DNA of 22,889 bases from an uncultured Alphaproteobacteria bacterium (GTDB taxonomy: Bacteria; Pseudomonadota; Alphaproteobacteria; Caulobacterales; Caulobacteraceae), in assembly GCA_903933475.1 (NCBI GenBank), contig CAIZKE010000282.1, forward strand, positions 1 to 22,889. Direction: 5' to 3'. Below, piece after piece: positions 16,079 through 22,889 of the stretch. A program made the position numbers and the translations under genes. Under the pieces are notes generated by a model. The model did no database searches and was not told the origin of the DNA. It saw only the letters and a program-made list of their open reading frames with translations. Positions within the stretch are counted from its first letter, which is position 1; every line of letters begins with the position of its first letter.

Positions 16079-17383
16079 TTAGGCGCCCAGGACCCTGGCG
16101 AAGACCGTATCGACAGCCTTGAAGTGGTAGCCGAGGTCGAAGAGCTCGGAGAGCTCTTCTGCGTCCAGGTGCGGCTGGATGGAGGGATCGGCCTTCAGGA
16201 AACCCAGGAAGTCGCCCTCGCCGCGCCAGACTTTCATGGCGTTGGTCTGCACCGCCGAATAGGCGGCCTCGCGCGACATGCCCTTCTGGGTCAGCGCCAG
16301 CAGGACCCGCTGGGAATGCACCAGGCCGCCGAGGCGGTCGAGATTGCGCATCATGTTCTCGGGATAGATCATCAGGCGCTCGACCACGCCCGCAAGGCGA
16401 CGCAGGGCAAAGTCGAGGTGGATGGTCGTGTCCGGTGCGATGGCTCGCTCGACGCTGGAATGGCTGATGTCGCGTTCGTGCCAGAGGACGACGTTCTCCA
16501 GGGCCGGCGTCACGGCTGAGCGGATCAGGCGGGCCAGGCCCGTGAGGTTCTCGGTCAGGATCGGGTTGCGCTTGTGCGGCATGGCACTGGACCCCTTCTG
16601 GCCGGGATCAAAGGGCTCCTCCGCTTCCAGGACCTCGGTGCGCTGGAGATGCCGGATTTCCACCGCCAGGCGCTCGATGGCGCTGCCGGCGATAGCGAGA
16701 GCGGCGAAATAGGCGGCGTGGCGGTCGCGCGGGATGACCTGGGTTGAGACCGGCTCCACAGCCAGGCCCATCTTCGCGGCGACGTGGGCCTCCACTTCGG
16801 GGGCCACGTTGGCGAACGTACCAACGGCGCCCGAGATGGCGCAGGTGGCGATCTCGGCCCGGGCGGTCACCAGGCGTTGCCGCGTGCGTTGGAACTCGGC
16901 GTAGTGACCGGCCAGCTTCAGGCCAAAGGTCGTGGGCTCGGCGTGAATACCGTGGCTGCGGCCTACGCAGGGGGTCATCCTGTGCTCCAGCGCCCGCCGC
17001 TTCAGGGCTGCCAGGACCAGGTCCACGTCCTCGATCAGCAGGTCCGTGGCCCGCGACAGCTGGATAGCGAGGGCGGTGTCGTTGACGTCCGAGGAGGTCA
17101 TGCCCTGGTGCAGGAACCGCGCCTCCGGCCCGACCAGTTCGGTGACGTGGGTCAGGAAGGCGATGACGTCATGCTTCACCTCGCGTTCGATCTCGTCGAT
17201 CCGGTCGACGTTGAAGATCGCACCCCGGCCCTTTTCCCAGATGGTCCGGGCGGCTTCCTTGGGGATCACGCCGAGTTCGGCCATCTTGTCGGCCGCATGG
17301 GCCTCGATCTCGAACATGATGGTGAAGCGCGTCTGGGGCTCCCAGATGCGGGCGAATTCGGGGCGGGTGTAGCGCGGGATCAT
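16079..17383 (-). CDS. purB: Adenylosuccinate lyase
   Basis: PurB eliminates fumarate from SAICAR and from adenylosuccinate, thereby acting twice in purine synthesis. The 434-residue protein has the three family regions: TSSDVNDTA (96-104), GRSHGIHAEPTTFG (141-154, catalytic His), and the flexible signature loop GSSAMPHKRNP (264-274) with its catalytic serine. The start at ATG 17383 gives MIPRYTRPEFARIWEP, the family N terminus; an upstream TTG would add seven unrelated residues. No clear Shine-Dalgarno is present, and a promoter -10 ends only 8 bases before the ATG, suggesting a very short or absent leader. It sits downstream of the Rieske gene, same strand, with a 51-base gap. Confidence 0.98.
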   Translation of the reverse strand: MIPRYTRPEFARIWEPQTRFTIMFEIEAHAADKMAELGVIPKEAARTIWEKGRGAIFNVDRIDEIEREVKHDVIAFLTHVTELVGPEARFLHQGMTSSDVNDTALAIQLSRATDLLIEDVDLVLAALKRRALEHRMTPCVGRSHGIHAEPTTFGLKLAGHYAEFQRTRQRLVTARAEIATCAISGAVGTFANVAPEVEAHVAAKMGLAVEPVSTQVIPRDRHAAYFAALAIAGSAIERLAVEIRHLQRTEVLEAEEPFDPGQKGSSAMPHKRNPILTENLTGLARLIRSAVTPALENVVLWHERDISHSSVERAIAPDTTIHLDFALRRLAGVVERLMIYPENMMRNLDRLGGLVHSQRVLLALTQKGMSREAAYSAVQTNAMKVWRGEGDFLGFLKADPSIQPHLDAEELSELFDLGYHFKAVDTVFARVLGA

Positions 17384-17391
17384 GCCTCGGG

Positions 17392-17420
17392 CTTCTAGGC
17401 CCAAGTGAGGGCGGATGCAA
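17392..17420 (-). promoter_or_regulatory. Predicted purB promoter close to the start codon
   Basis: On the minus strand TTGCATC (17420-17414), 14 bases, then CCTAGAAG (17399-17392) fit the TTG-n14-GCTA class. The -10 is 8 bases from the ATG, so the mRNA would start within about two bases of the coding region. Confidence 0.5.
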
Positions 17421-17434
17421 AGCCGGCGGCGGCA

Positions 17435-18388
17435 TCAGCCCGCAGAGGAGCCCTTGAGGGTCTCGAGGTAGTACCTTCGGAAGGCGAGGGTGGCCCGGTC
17501 TGAGCCTACGGAGTGCTCCTCGGAGGGCGGCGGAACCTCTTTTGGCCAGGAGCTTTCCACCACGTCCCGGTCCTCATCAGCGATCTTTGCGGCATTGCTC
17601 TCAAAGAGACCGGTAAAGCCCTTCCACCTCAGGAAGCTGCGCGCGCCGACCACGAAGAGCCGGGTGTGGGTGGCGTCGATGGGAACGACCAGGGCGTGGA
17701 TCTTCAGGCGCATCCGCGGGATCGGGATGTGCAGGGTCATGACGTTCGGGCGGTGGAAGTCCAGCCGGCCGCCACCATCCCGGCCGTCCATGAGGGCATG
17801 GGTGGAGCCACCGAAGTCGGTGTCTTCCCAGATCACCTCCATCTCGGAGTCCAGCTTCATGTGGCGGCTGACGAACTTCCCGATGGTCTTGCGATGGACA
17901 AAGGGCAGGTGCGGACTGTCGAGCATGTTCTCCATGGCCCGCGTCCAGTGGCAGTTCCAGGTCCGCTCGACGATGATCCGCGCCAGGGAGGGATCGGTCA
18001 GGGTCTCCGGAACAACGGGCTCGCCGGGTGGGTCTCCCGCTGGGTCGGTGTAGGCCCAGACGAAGTCGCCGATCGCCCGGGCCGGAAGCGCCATCGCGCC
18101 GAGGGTCTCCAGCCGGGCCTTCGGGTTCAGGGGCACGCCCCGGTTGGTTCCGTCTGTCCCGAACCTCCAGCCATGGAAAGGACACTCCAGGCACCCCTCC
18201 GGCGTGATGCGTCCCAGGGAAAGTCTCACACCGCGATGGGGGCACTTGTCCACAAGCACGCCTGGCGTTCCGCCGGGACCGAGGAAGACCGCAAGGCGCT
18301 CTCCCGCCACCTGGACGCCCACCGGCCCCTGCGCGAGGCTGCGCAGGGGAAGGAGAGGGGTCCAGACCCGGGCGAAGTCCCCGAACAT
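17435..18388 (-). CDS. Rieske [2Fe-2S] non-heme iron oxygenase, terminal oxygenase component
   Basis: A predicted cytoplasmic mono- or dioxygenase of 317 residues. The Rieske cluster motif is C49-P-H51 followed after 17 residues by C69-P-F-H72. The catalytic-domain motif N154MLDSPHLPFVH165 supplies the two histidine ligands of the mononuclear iron (His160, His165) and the bridging Asp157. A third acidic ligand probably lies in the ADEDRDVVES region near the C terminus. The overall plan resembles vanillate O-demethylase or related PobA-like oxygenases; the substrate is unknown, and no ferredoxin or reductase gene is adjacent. Its ATG overlaps the stop of the upstream MFS gene by one base (TGATG), implying coupled translation and a shared pathway. 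Family certain, reaction unassigned. Confidence 0.93.
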   Translation of the reverse strand: MFGDFARVWTPLLPLRSLAQGPVGVQVAGERLAVFLGPGGTPGVLVDKCPHRGVRLSLGRITPEGCLECPFHGWRFGTDGTNRGVPLNPKARLETLGAMALPARAIGDFVWAYTDPAGDPPGEPVVPETLTDPSLARIIVERTWNCHWTRAMENMLDSPHLPFVHRKTIGKFVSRHMKLDSEMEVIWEDTDFGGSTHALMDGRDGGGRLDFHRPNVMTLHIPIPRMRLKIHALVVPIDATHTRLFVVGARSFLRWKGFTGLFESNAAKIADEDRDVVESSWPKEVPPPSEEHSVGSDRATLAFRRYYLETLKGSSAG

Positions 18389-19887
18389 CAGGCCTCTCCG
18401 CGGGCCTTACGAGCGTCTGCCAGGGCTTTCACCAGTCCGAAGGAGCCGAGGAAGTAGTGGAAGGCCGCCCACAGGTAGAAACACAGGGAAATGATCACGC
18501 CCGACCGGGTCGCATCCACCAGGCTGTCTTGGCAGCGCGCGACCAGGCCAGGCGCCGATCCTGCCGGCGCCAGACCGCCGGGGCAGGCCTTGGCGAAGTT
18601 CTCTGCGCCGCCGGCGCCCCCCAGCATCTGGCCGAGCGAGGCCAGTACGCCGTGCCCGGGACCATTGTTGAAGTTGAACTGGGCGAACTGGTCGATCACC
18701 CAGCCGGTAAAGGGCGGGCCTCCGCCAAGGGCGATCAGGTTCAGGAAGAACAGCATGATGGCCGCCGCCGTCGCCCGGCGACGGCTCTCGACCATGTTCT
18801 GGACCACGCCGAAGGTCGGGCCGAGATAGATGTAGTGGAAGATGCCAGGGATCAGGAGGATCAGGGCTGCCGACTGCCAGGAAGGCTGGAGATAGGCGAC
18901 GATGTAGATCGGCGTCGCGATGGCTAGGCCGATGGCCGGGGCCAGCGAGTACCACCGGGGGCTGCGCAGGGCGAGGCGGTCAGTCACCACGCCTCCAAGC
19001 AGGGTGCCGATGCCCGCCGAGATGCCACCCACCAGGCCGGTGATAAGGCCAACCTGGGCATAGTCGAGGCCAAAGGCTCGGGAGAAGTAGGGCGGCACGA
19101 ACTGGCCCGACCCATAGGAGCCGAAAGAAGCGATGGTCACGCCCAGGATCATGTGAAGCACCGGCCACTTGCCGAACAGGGTTTTCACGATGGCCCCTAT
19201 CTCGCGGAACTCACCGCCCAGCGAGAAAGGCGGATGCGCTGGAAGCGAAGCCCCGCCGTCGGCCTCGGAGTGACCCCGGGGGGGTTCCTTGATCAGGAGC
19301 TTGATGGCGATGGCGATGAGGATGCCCGGCAGGCCCACCAGCATGAAGGCCACTCGCCAGGAGAAGTTCTGGGCTAGCCATCCCCCCGCCACGGCGCCAA
19401 GCATGGTGCCGATGGGGATCCCCAGGGCATAGACGGCCAGGGCGCTGGCCCGCTTCTTGGGCTCGAAGTAGTCGCTGATCAGGGAATGGGACGGTGGGTT
19501 CAGTCCCGCCTCGCCAAAGCCCACCCCGAACCGGTAGGCCGCCAGCATGGCGAAGCTTGTCGCCGTGCCGCAGAGGGCGGTGAATCCCGACCAGATGACG
19601 ATCGCCGCGGTGATGATGTTGACCCTGGAGAACCGCTCTGCGAGGCGCGCGATCGGGATCCCGAGGGTGGTATAGAGCAGGGCGAAATAGAGCCCTCCGA
19701 GGAGGCCGAGCTGGGTGTCCGTGATCTTCAGGTCGACCTTGATGGCCTGGCCGATCGTGGAAATGATCGTACGGTCGATGAAGTTGAAAGTGTAGGCCGT
19801 GACCAGGAGGGTCAGGACCACAGACTTGTAGTTGTTCGAATAAACAGGGCGATCCGCTGACGGCAGATCGACTTCACTCGCAGACAT
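18388..19887 (-). CDS. MFS transporter, Spinster-like
   Basis: An inner-membrane major facilitator of 499 residues with about 12 hydrophobic helices. The first helix holds YTFNFIDRTIISTIGQAIK, the loop after helix 2 the GIPIARLAERFSR signature (a G-x-x-x-D/E-R-x-x-R variant), and helices 4-5 RFGVGFGEAGLNPPSHSLISDYF. This resembles the Spinster/hexuronate-like branch common in Caulobacterales and sphingomonads. A poorly conserved loop of about 55 residues near the C terminus (roughly 420-475) contains two cysteines. ATG 19887 has GGGGAAGAAGG about 5 bases upstream; in-frame codons further upstream were rejected. It is the first gene of a two-gene unit with the Rieske oxygenase, so it may import or export the oxygenase substrate or product. 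That link is inference. Confidence 0.9.
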   Translation of the reverse strand: MSASEVDLPSADRPVYSNNYKSVVLTLLVTAYTFNFIDRTIISTIGQAIKVDLKITDTQLGLLGGLYFALLYTTLGIPIARLAERFSRVNIITAAIVIWSGFTALCGTATSFAMLAAYRFGVGFGEAGLNPPSHSLISDYFEPKKRASALAVYALGIPIGTMLGAVAGGWLAQNFSWRVAFMLVGLPGILIAIAIKLLIKEPPRGHSEADGGASLPAHPPFSLGGEFREIGAIVKTLFGKWPVLHMILGVTIASFGSYGSGQFVPPYFSRAFGLDYAQVGLITGLVGGISAGIGTLLGGVVTDRLALRSPRWYSLAPAIGLAIATPIYIVAYLQPSWQSAALILLIPGIFHYIYLGPTFGVVQNMVESRRRATAAAIMLFFLNLIALGGGPPFTGWVIDQFAQFNFNNGPGHGVLASLGQMLGGAGGAENFAKACPGGLAPAGSAPGLVARCQDSLVDATRSGVIISLCFYLWAAFHYFLGSFGLVKALADARKARGEA

Positions 19888-19986
19888 AGGCCTTCTTCCC
19901 CCCTTGGCGGCGACCGCCTTGATCAACATTCTCACGGTTCGGCGGGGCAGGGGAAGGGGCTGTCATGGGCCTGCGGGCCGGGATCG

Positions 19987-19994
19987 GCTAGAAG
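19987..19994 (+). promoter_or_regulatory. -10-like element immediately upstream of the TrmH-like start
   Basis: GCTAGAAG (19987-19994) matches GCTANAWC at all but the last position and ends 5 bases before the ATG at 20000. No good -35 is found at the usual spacing, and AAGGCGGA could be a weak ribosome site, so this is tentative. Confidence 0.3.
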
Positions 19995-19999
19995 GCGGA

Positions 20000-20818
20000 A
20001 TGATCGAGCAGATCACAGACCCCATGGATCCCCGCATCGCCGACTACCAGGAGGTCCGCGAACGCGACCTCGTGGGCCGGCGAGGGCGCTTCATCGCAGA
20101 GGGTGAGGTTGTGCTTCGTGCGCTCCTCGGGAGTTCCCAGGCGCGCACCGTTTCTCTCCTGGTCGCTGATCGTCAGAGGGTGCGGCTGGAACCCCTGATT
20201 TCGGCCCTTCCGGGCGAAACGCCTGTCTTCGTTGCCTCTCAGGCCATCATGGACGCCATCGTTGGGTTTCCCATCCACAGGGGCATCCTCGCCGTCGGGG
20301 AGAGGCCTGCGCCGCCCGAGCCCTCCAGCCTGCTCGCCGGCGTCCCCAGGGAGGGCCTGATCCTGGCCCTCTCCGGGATTTCCAACCACGACAACATGGG
20401 CGGCCTGTTCCGTAACGCCGCCGCATTCGGCGTCTCGGCGGTACTGCTCGATGCCGGCTGCTGCGACCCCCTCTACCGGAAGGCGCTCAGGGTATCGGTG
20501 GGCGCTGTCCTGCGGGTTCCCTTCGCCCGGCTGGAGCCCGGCGGCGATCTTGCCGCCTGCCTTGAAGCCTCGGGCGTCAGACGCCTGGCCCTCAGCCCGT
20601 CCGGCGACCACGCCCTTGGGGATGTCCAGGTCGGCGGGCGCATGGCGGCTCTCTTCGGCGCCGAGGGACCTGGCCTCTCGCCCGAACTCATGAAGCGGTG
20701 TGAAACCGTCCGAATTCCCATGGCCGAGGGGTTTGATTCCCTGAACGTCGCGACGACTTCAGGTATCGTCCTCCATCACCTCTCAGCCGCGCGCCGGGTT
20801 CAGGAGCCCCTGTCGTGA
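20000..20818 (+). CDS. SpoU/TrmH-family RNA 2'-O-methyltransferase
   Basis: A 272-residue SPOUT methyltransferase with an N-terminal substrate-binding domain (GRFIAEGEVVLRALL at 29-43; L30e-like) and a C-terminal knotted SAM domain. The three SpoU motifs are NHDNMGGLFRNAAAFG (129-144), ALFGAEGPGL (217-226) and IPMAEGFDSLNVATTSGI (239-256). Target RNA (23S rRNA or tRNA) cannot be decided. ATG 20000 gives MIEQITDPMDPRIADY; the frame is open further upstream, but that extension (arginine/glycine-rich) does not resemble the family. The next gene starts within its stop codon (GTGA overlap), indicating an operon. Confidence 0.92.
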   Translation: MIEQITDPMDPRIADYQEVRERDLVGRRGRFIAEGEVVLRALLGSSQARTVSLLVADRQRVRLEPLISALPGETPVFVASQAIMDAIVGFPIHRGILAVGERPAPPEPSSLLAGVPREGLILALSGISNHDNMGGLFRNAAAFGVSAVLLDAGCCDPLYRKALRVSVGAVLRVPFARLEPGGDLAACLEASGVRRLALSPSGDHALGDVQVGGRMAALFGAEGPGLSPELMKRCETVRIPMAEGFDSLNVATTSGIVLHHLSAARRVQEPLS

Positions 20819-22068
20819 CCGCCCTCGTCGATCGTCCGGAGCTCCGTCTCTTCCTCGCCCTGGGCATCGGCCTCCTGGTCGGTGTCGAGCGAGAGCGCAG
20901 CAAGGGCGAGGGACCCAGCCGTGGGGCCGCCGGCCTTCGGACCTTCGCCCTGTTGGGTCTTGTCGGCGGTGGCGCGGGCCTGTCAGGTCAGCCGCTTCTG
21001 GTCGCCGTCTCGGGGCTCTTCGTAGCCGCCGCCGCTGTGGCCTCCTACATGCGGACCCGCGTTTCCGACCCCGGACTGACGACCGAGGTGGCCATGTTCG
21101 CCACCTTCCTCCTCGGCGTAATCACGGCCACCCGACCGCAGGGGGCTGTAGCGGCGGGCGTGGTCATGGCGGTTCTGCTGGCGGCCCGGACTCCCCTGCA
21201 GCGGCTCGTCAAAGAGGTCTTGAGCGACCGTGAGCTCAGGGACGGGCTGGCCTTTGCCATCGCCGCCCTTGTGGTCCTGCCCCTGCTCCCGGACCGGGCA
21301 GTGGACCCCCTTGGCGTGCTCAATCCCTTTGCCCTCTGGCGGCTGGCGGTCGTGATGATGGGGCTCAGCGCCGCCGGCTATATGGCCCAGCGCCTCGCGG
21401 GCTCGCGCAGGGGCCTGATCCTCGCTGGCCTTGCCGGGGGGTTTGTCTCCTCTACAGCCACCATTGCAGCCATGGGACGCCGGGCCCGTGAGACGCCGGC
21501 AGTCGCCAGACAGGCCGCCTCGGCAGGGGTGGCGTCCATGCTGACCTCGATCCTCTACCTGTGTCTGCTGCTGGCGGCCCTGAGGCCGCAGGTCCTGCTC
21601 CTGGTCGGCGTTCCGCTGGCGGTCTCGGCCGCCTGTCTCCTGACCTATGCGATGGCCGGAGTCCGGCGTGACGCCCCCCCGGATGCACCTGCGCCGGCGG
21701 GGCGTGCCTTTGACCCGCGCGCCGTCGCCCTCTTCGTCGGCCTGGTGGCAGGCTTTACCCTGATCAGCCAAGGGCTGGAGCACTGGCTTGGCGACTCCGG
21801 GGTCCTCGCGGGCGCTGCTGCGACCGGCCTTGCCGATGCCCACGCTGCAGCCTTGTCCATGGCGAACATGGCGGCGGCCGGGGCGCTGTCGGACCGAACC
21901 GCCGCCCTCGGGGTTTTGATCGCCCTGGTCGCCAACATGCTGGTCAAGGCGCCAACGGCCTGGATCCTTGGAGGCCGCGATTACGGCCTCCGGGTCAGCC
22001 TGGGTGCCGTCCTGCTGGCGGCCAGCGCCTTTGGGGCCGCGGTATTCACCGGGCTGGTGCATCCGTGA
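20815..22068 (+). CDS. MgtC/DUF4010 family integral membrane protein
   Basis: A 417-residue inner-membrane protein with about 12 hydrophobic segments. The N-terminal part LFLALGIGLLVGVERERSKGE and GLRTFALLGLVGG is the MgtC/SapB-like domain with its VERER motif. The rest, about 180-400, with GGFVSSTATIAAMGRRARE and LVANMLVKAPTAWILGG, is the DUF4010 domain. MgtC relatives affect magnesium adaptation or P-type ATPases in other bacteria, but the role of the DUF4010 fusion is unknown. The GTG start at 20815 overlaps the methyltransferase TGA (GTGA), with AGGAG 8-9 bases upstream, so translation is coupled. Function of the pair is not evident. Confidence 0.87.
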   Translation: MTALVDRPELRLFLALGIGLLVGVERERSKGEGPSRGAAGLRTFALLGLVGGGAGLSGQPLLVAVSGLFVAAAAVASYMRTRVSDPGLTTEVAMFATFLLGVITATRPQGAVAAGVVMAVLLAARTPLQRLVKEVLSDRELRDGLAFAIAALVVLPLLPDRAVDPLGVLNPFALWRLAVVMMGLSAAGYMAQRLAGSRRGLILAGLAGGFVSSTATIAAMGRRARETPAVARQAASAGVASMLTSILYLCLLLAALRPQVLLLVGVPLAVSAACLLTYAMAGVRRDAPPDAPAPAGRAFDPRAVALFVGLVAGFTLISQGLEHWLGDSGVLAGAAATGLADAHAAALSMANMAAAGALSDRTAALGVLIALVANMLVKAPTAWILGGRDYGLRVSLGAVLLAASAFGAAVFTGLVHP

Positions 22069-22078
22069 GCGGCAAAGC

Positions 22079-22108
22079 TTGTCAAGGACGGCTTGCCACG
22101 GCTAGAGC
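22079..22108 (+). promoter_or_regulatory. Predicted gatCA promoter
   Basis: TTGTCA (22079-22084), 16 bases, then GCTAGAGC (22101-22108, 7 of 8 matches to GCTANAWC). The leader to gatC would be about 50 bases. Confidence 0.5.
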
Positions 22109-22165
22109 CTAGGCCTCGCCGGTCCCCCGGCTGCACCGACGCGTGAAGTTCAACGGAGACTCTTT

Positions 22166-22453
22166 ATGGCCATTGACGCGGCGACCGTCCGCAAGGTCGC
22201 CAGACTGGCCCGGATCGCCGAACCTGAAGCCCGGATCGACCCGCTCGCCCGGGAATTGACCGGCATCATGGCCTGGATCGAACAACTGGCCGAGGTCGAT
22301 GTCGAGGGCGTGGAGCCCATGACCTCTGCGGTTTCCATGGCTGCGCCCCTCCGCGAAGACGTGGTCACTGAAGGCGGTGACCCTGAACGGGTCCTCTCCA
22401 ACGCCCCTCGCCGGGCTGGCGACTTCTTCGTTGTTCCCAAGGTGGTCGAGTGA
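22166..22453 (+). CDS. gatC: Aspartyl/glutamyl-tRNA amidotransferase subunit C
   Basis: GatC is the small chaperone-like subunit that stabilises GatA in the GatCAB complex, which converts Glu-tRNA(Gln) and/or Asp-tRNA(Asn) to the amidated forms. The 95-residue length is typical. Conserved blocks are VRKVARLARI (8-17), LTGIMAWIEQLAEVDVEGVEPM (31-52), LREDVV (62-67) and the C-terminal RAGDFFVVPKVVE. The ATG at 22166 is preceded by CGGAGA. Its stop overlaps the gatA ATG by one base (TGATG), so the subunits are co-translated in stoichiometry. Confidence 0.97.
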   Translation: MAIDAATVRKVARLARIAEPEARIDPLARELTGIMAWIEQLAEVDVEGVEPMTSAVSMAAPLREDVVTEGGDPERVLSNAPRRAGDFFVVPKVVE

Positions 22454-22889
22454 TGTCCGGACTTACCGACCTGACCCTGCGCCAGGCCCTCGACGCCCTC
22501 GGGACCCGGAAGATTTCGTCCGAGGAACTCACAGGCGAGTACATCGCCGCCATCGAGGCCGCCCGGCCCCTGAACGCCTTCGTCCTCGAGACCCCCGAGA
22601 AGGCGCTCGAAATGGCGCGCGCCTCGGACCATCGCCGCGCCTCAGCCGAGGCCGGCCCGCTTGATGGCGTTCCTCTCGGGATCAAGGACCTGTTCTGCAC
22701 CGAGGGTGTGCGGACCACCGCCGGTAGCCGGATCCTGGGCGGCTTCACGCCGACCTATGAGTCCACCGTAACCTCCCAGCTCTGGCGCGACGGCGCGGTC
22801 ATGCTGGGCAAGCTGAACCTGGATGAGTTCGCCATGGGCTCGTCCAACGAGACCTCGGCCTTCGGGCCTGTGGTCAGCCCCTGGCGACG
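22453..22889 (+). CDS. gatA: Aspartyl/glutamyl-tRNA amidotransferase subunit A (3' partial)
   Basis: GatA is the glutaminase (amidase-signature) subunit of GatCAB. The frame starts at the ATG overlapping the gatC stop and runs off the window after about 145 codons of an expected 480-500. Visible parts include LNAFVLETPEKALEMA, the GVPLGIKDLFCTEGVRTTAGSRIL block with the catalytic lysine Lys78, and KLNLDEFAMGSSNETSAFGP (120-139). The cis- and nucleophilic serines of the Ser-cisSer-Lys triad lie beyond the edge and cannot be checked. Confidence 0.97.
   Translation, partial: MSGLTDLTLRQALDALGTRKISSEELTGEYIAAIEAARPLNAFVLETPEKALEMARASDHRRASAEAGPLDGVPLGIKDLFCTEGVRTTAGSRILGGFTPTYESTVTSQLWRDGAVMLGKLNLDEFAMGSSNETSAFGPVVSPWR

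Noticed and set aside
19919..19926. Perfect TTGATCAA palindrome upstream of the MFS gene as an operator
   Set aside because: Eight bases only, no repeats of it nearby and no matched promoter; too short to support.
20983..22062. Minus-strand open frame of about 360 codons opposite the DUF4010 gene
   Set aside because: Glutamine/glycine/arginine-rich shadow of a clear multi-helix membrane protein.

Overview
The window is a GC-rich, densely coded stretch of alphaproteobacterial chromosome. The promoter style (TTG-n14-GCTA-type elements like the Caulobacter housekeeping consensus), the eukaryote-like NADP isocitrate dehydrogenase, the PurS/PurQ/PurL form of FGAM synthetase, the DUF1476 protein, and palindromic C-run/G-run intergenic repeats together suggest Caulobacteraceae (Caulobacter/Phenylobacterium-like). 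That assignment is inference; no 16S or marker search was possible. I see no CRISPR array, tRNA, insertion sequence, prophage or integration scar.

Layout. 1-3 kb: the C-terminal two thirds of an S9B prolyl peptidase (DPP IV-like), a repeat-filled convergent gap, then icd on the minus strand. 3-6.3 kb (+): a TrmJ-like tRNA methyltransferase, a DUF1254/DUF1214 protein, rpsD with a strong terminator, and a small lipoprotein. 6.3-8.7 kb (-): thioesterase, monothiol glutaredoxin and BolA (the Grx4/BolA iron-sulfur pair), then a beta-lactamase-fold serine hydrolase. 8.8-17.4 kb: a CinA-C-like protein, then purine biosynthesis genes purL, purQ, purS, purC and purB on the minus strand, interrupted by plus-strand genes for a DUF4188 protein, an APC amino-acid permease and the DUF1476 F1-ATPase-inhibitor-like protein. 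17.4-19.9 kb (-): a Rieske oxygenase translationally coupled to an MFS transporter. 20-22.1 kb (+): a second SpoU-class RNA methyltransferase coupled to a MgtC/DUF4010 membrane protein. 22.1 kb to the end: gatC and the start of gatA.

How the genes fit together. PurL+PurS+PurQ form the heteromeric FGAM synthetase, PurC makes SAICAR, and PurB removes fumarate from SAICAR and adenylosuccinate. purC-purS-purQ are packed as a coupled operon (TAGTG overlap, then a 2-base gap). Housekeeping translation genes (rpsD, trmJ, trmH-like, gatCA) and Fe-S/redox genes (BolA, Grx4) surround it. Nothing here is a clearly new defence, mobile or biosynthetic system. The most interesting signals are regulatory: a terminator-like hairpin in the purC leader, -10 elements almost touching the ATGs of purB and purL, an AT-rich operator-like palindrome in the DUF4188 promoter, and a repeat element between the peptidase gene and icd.
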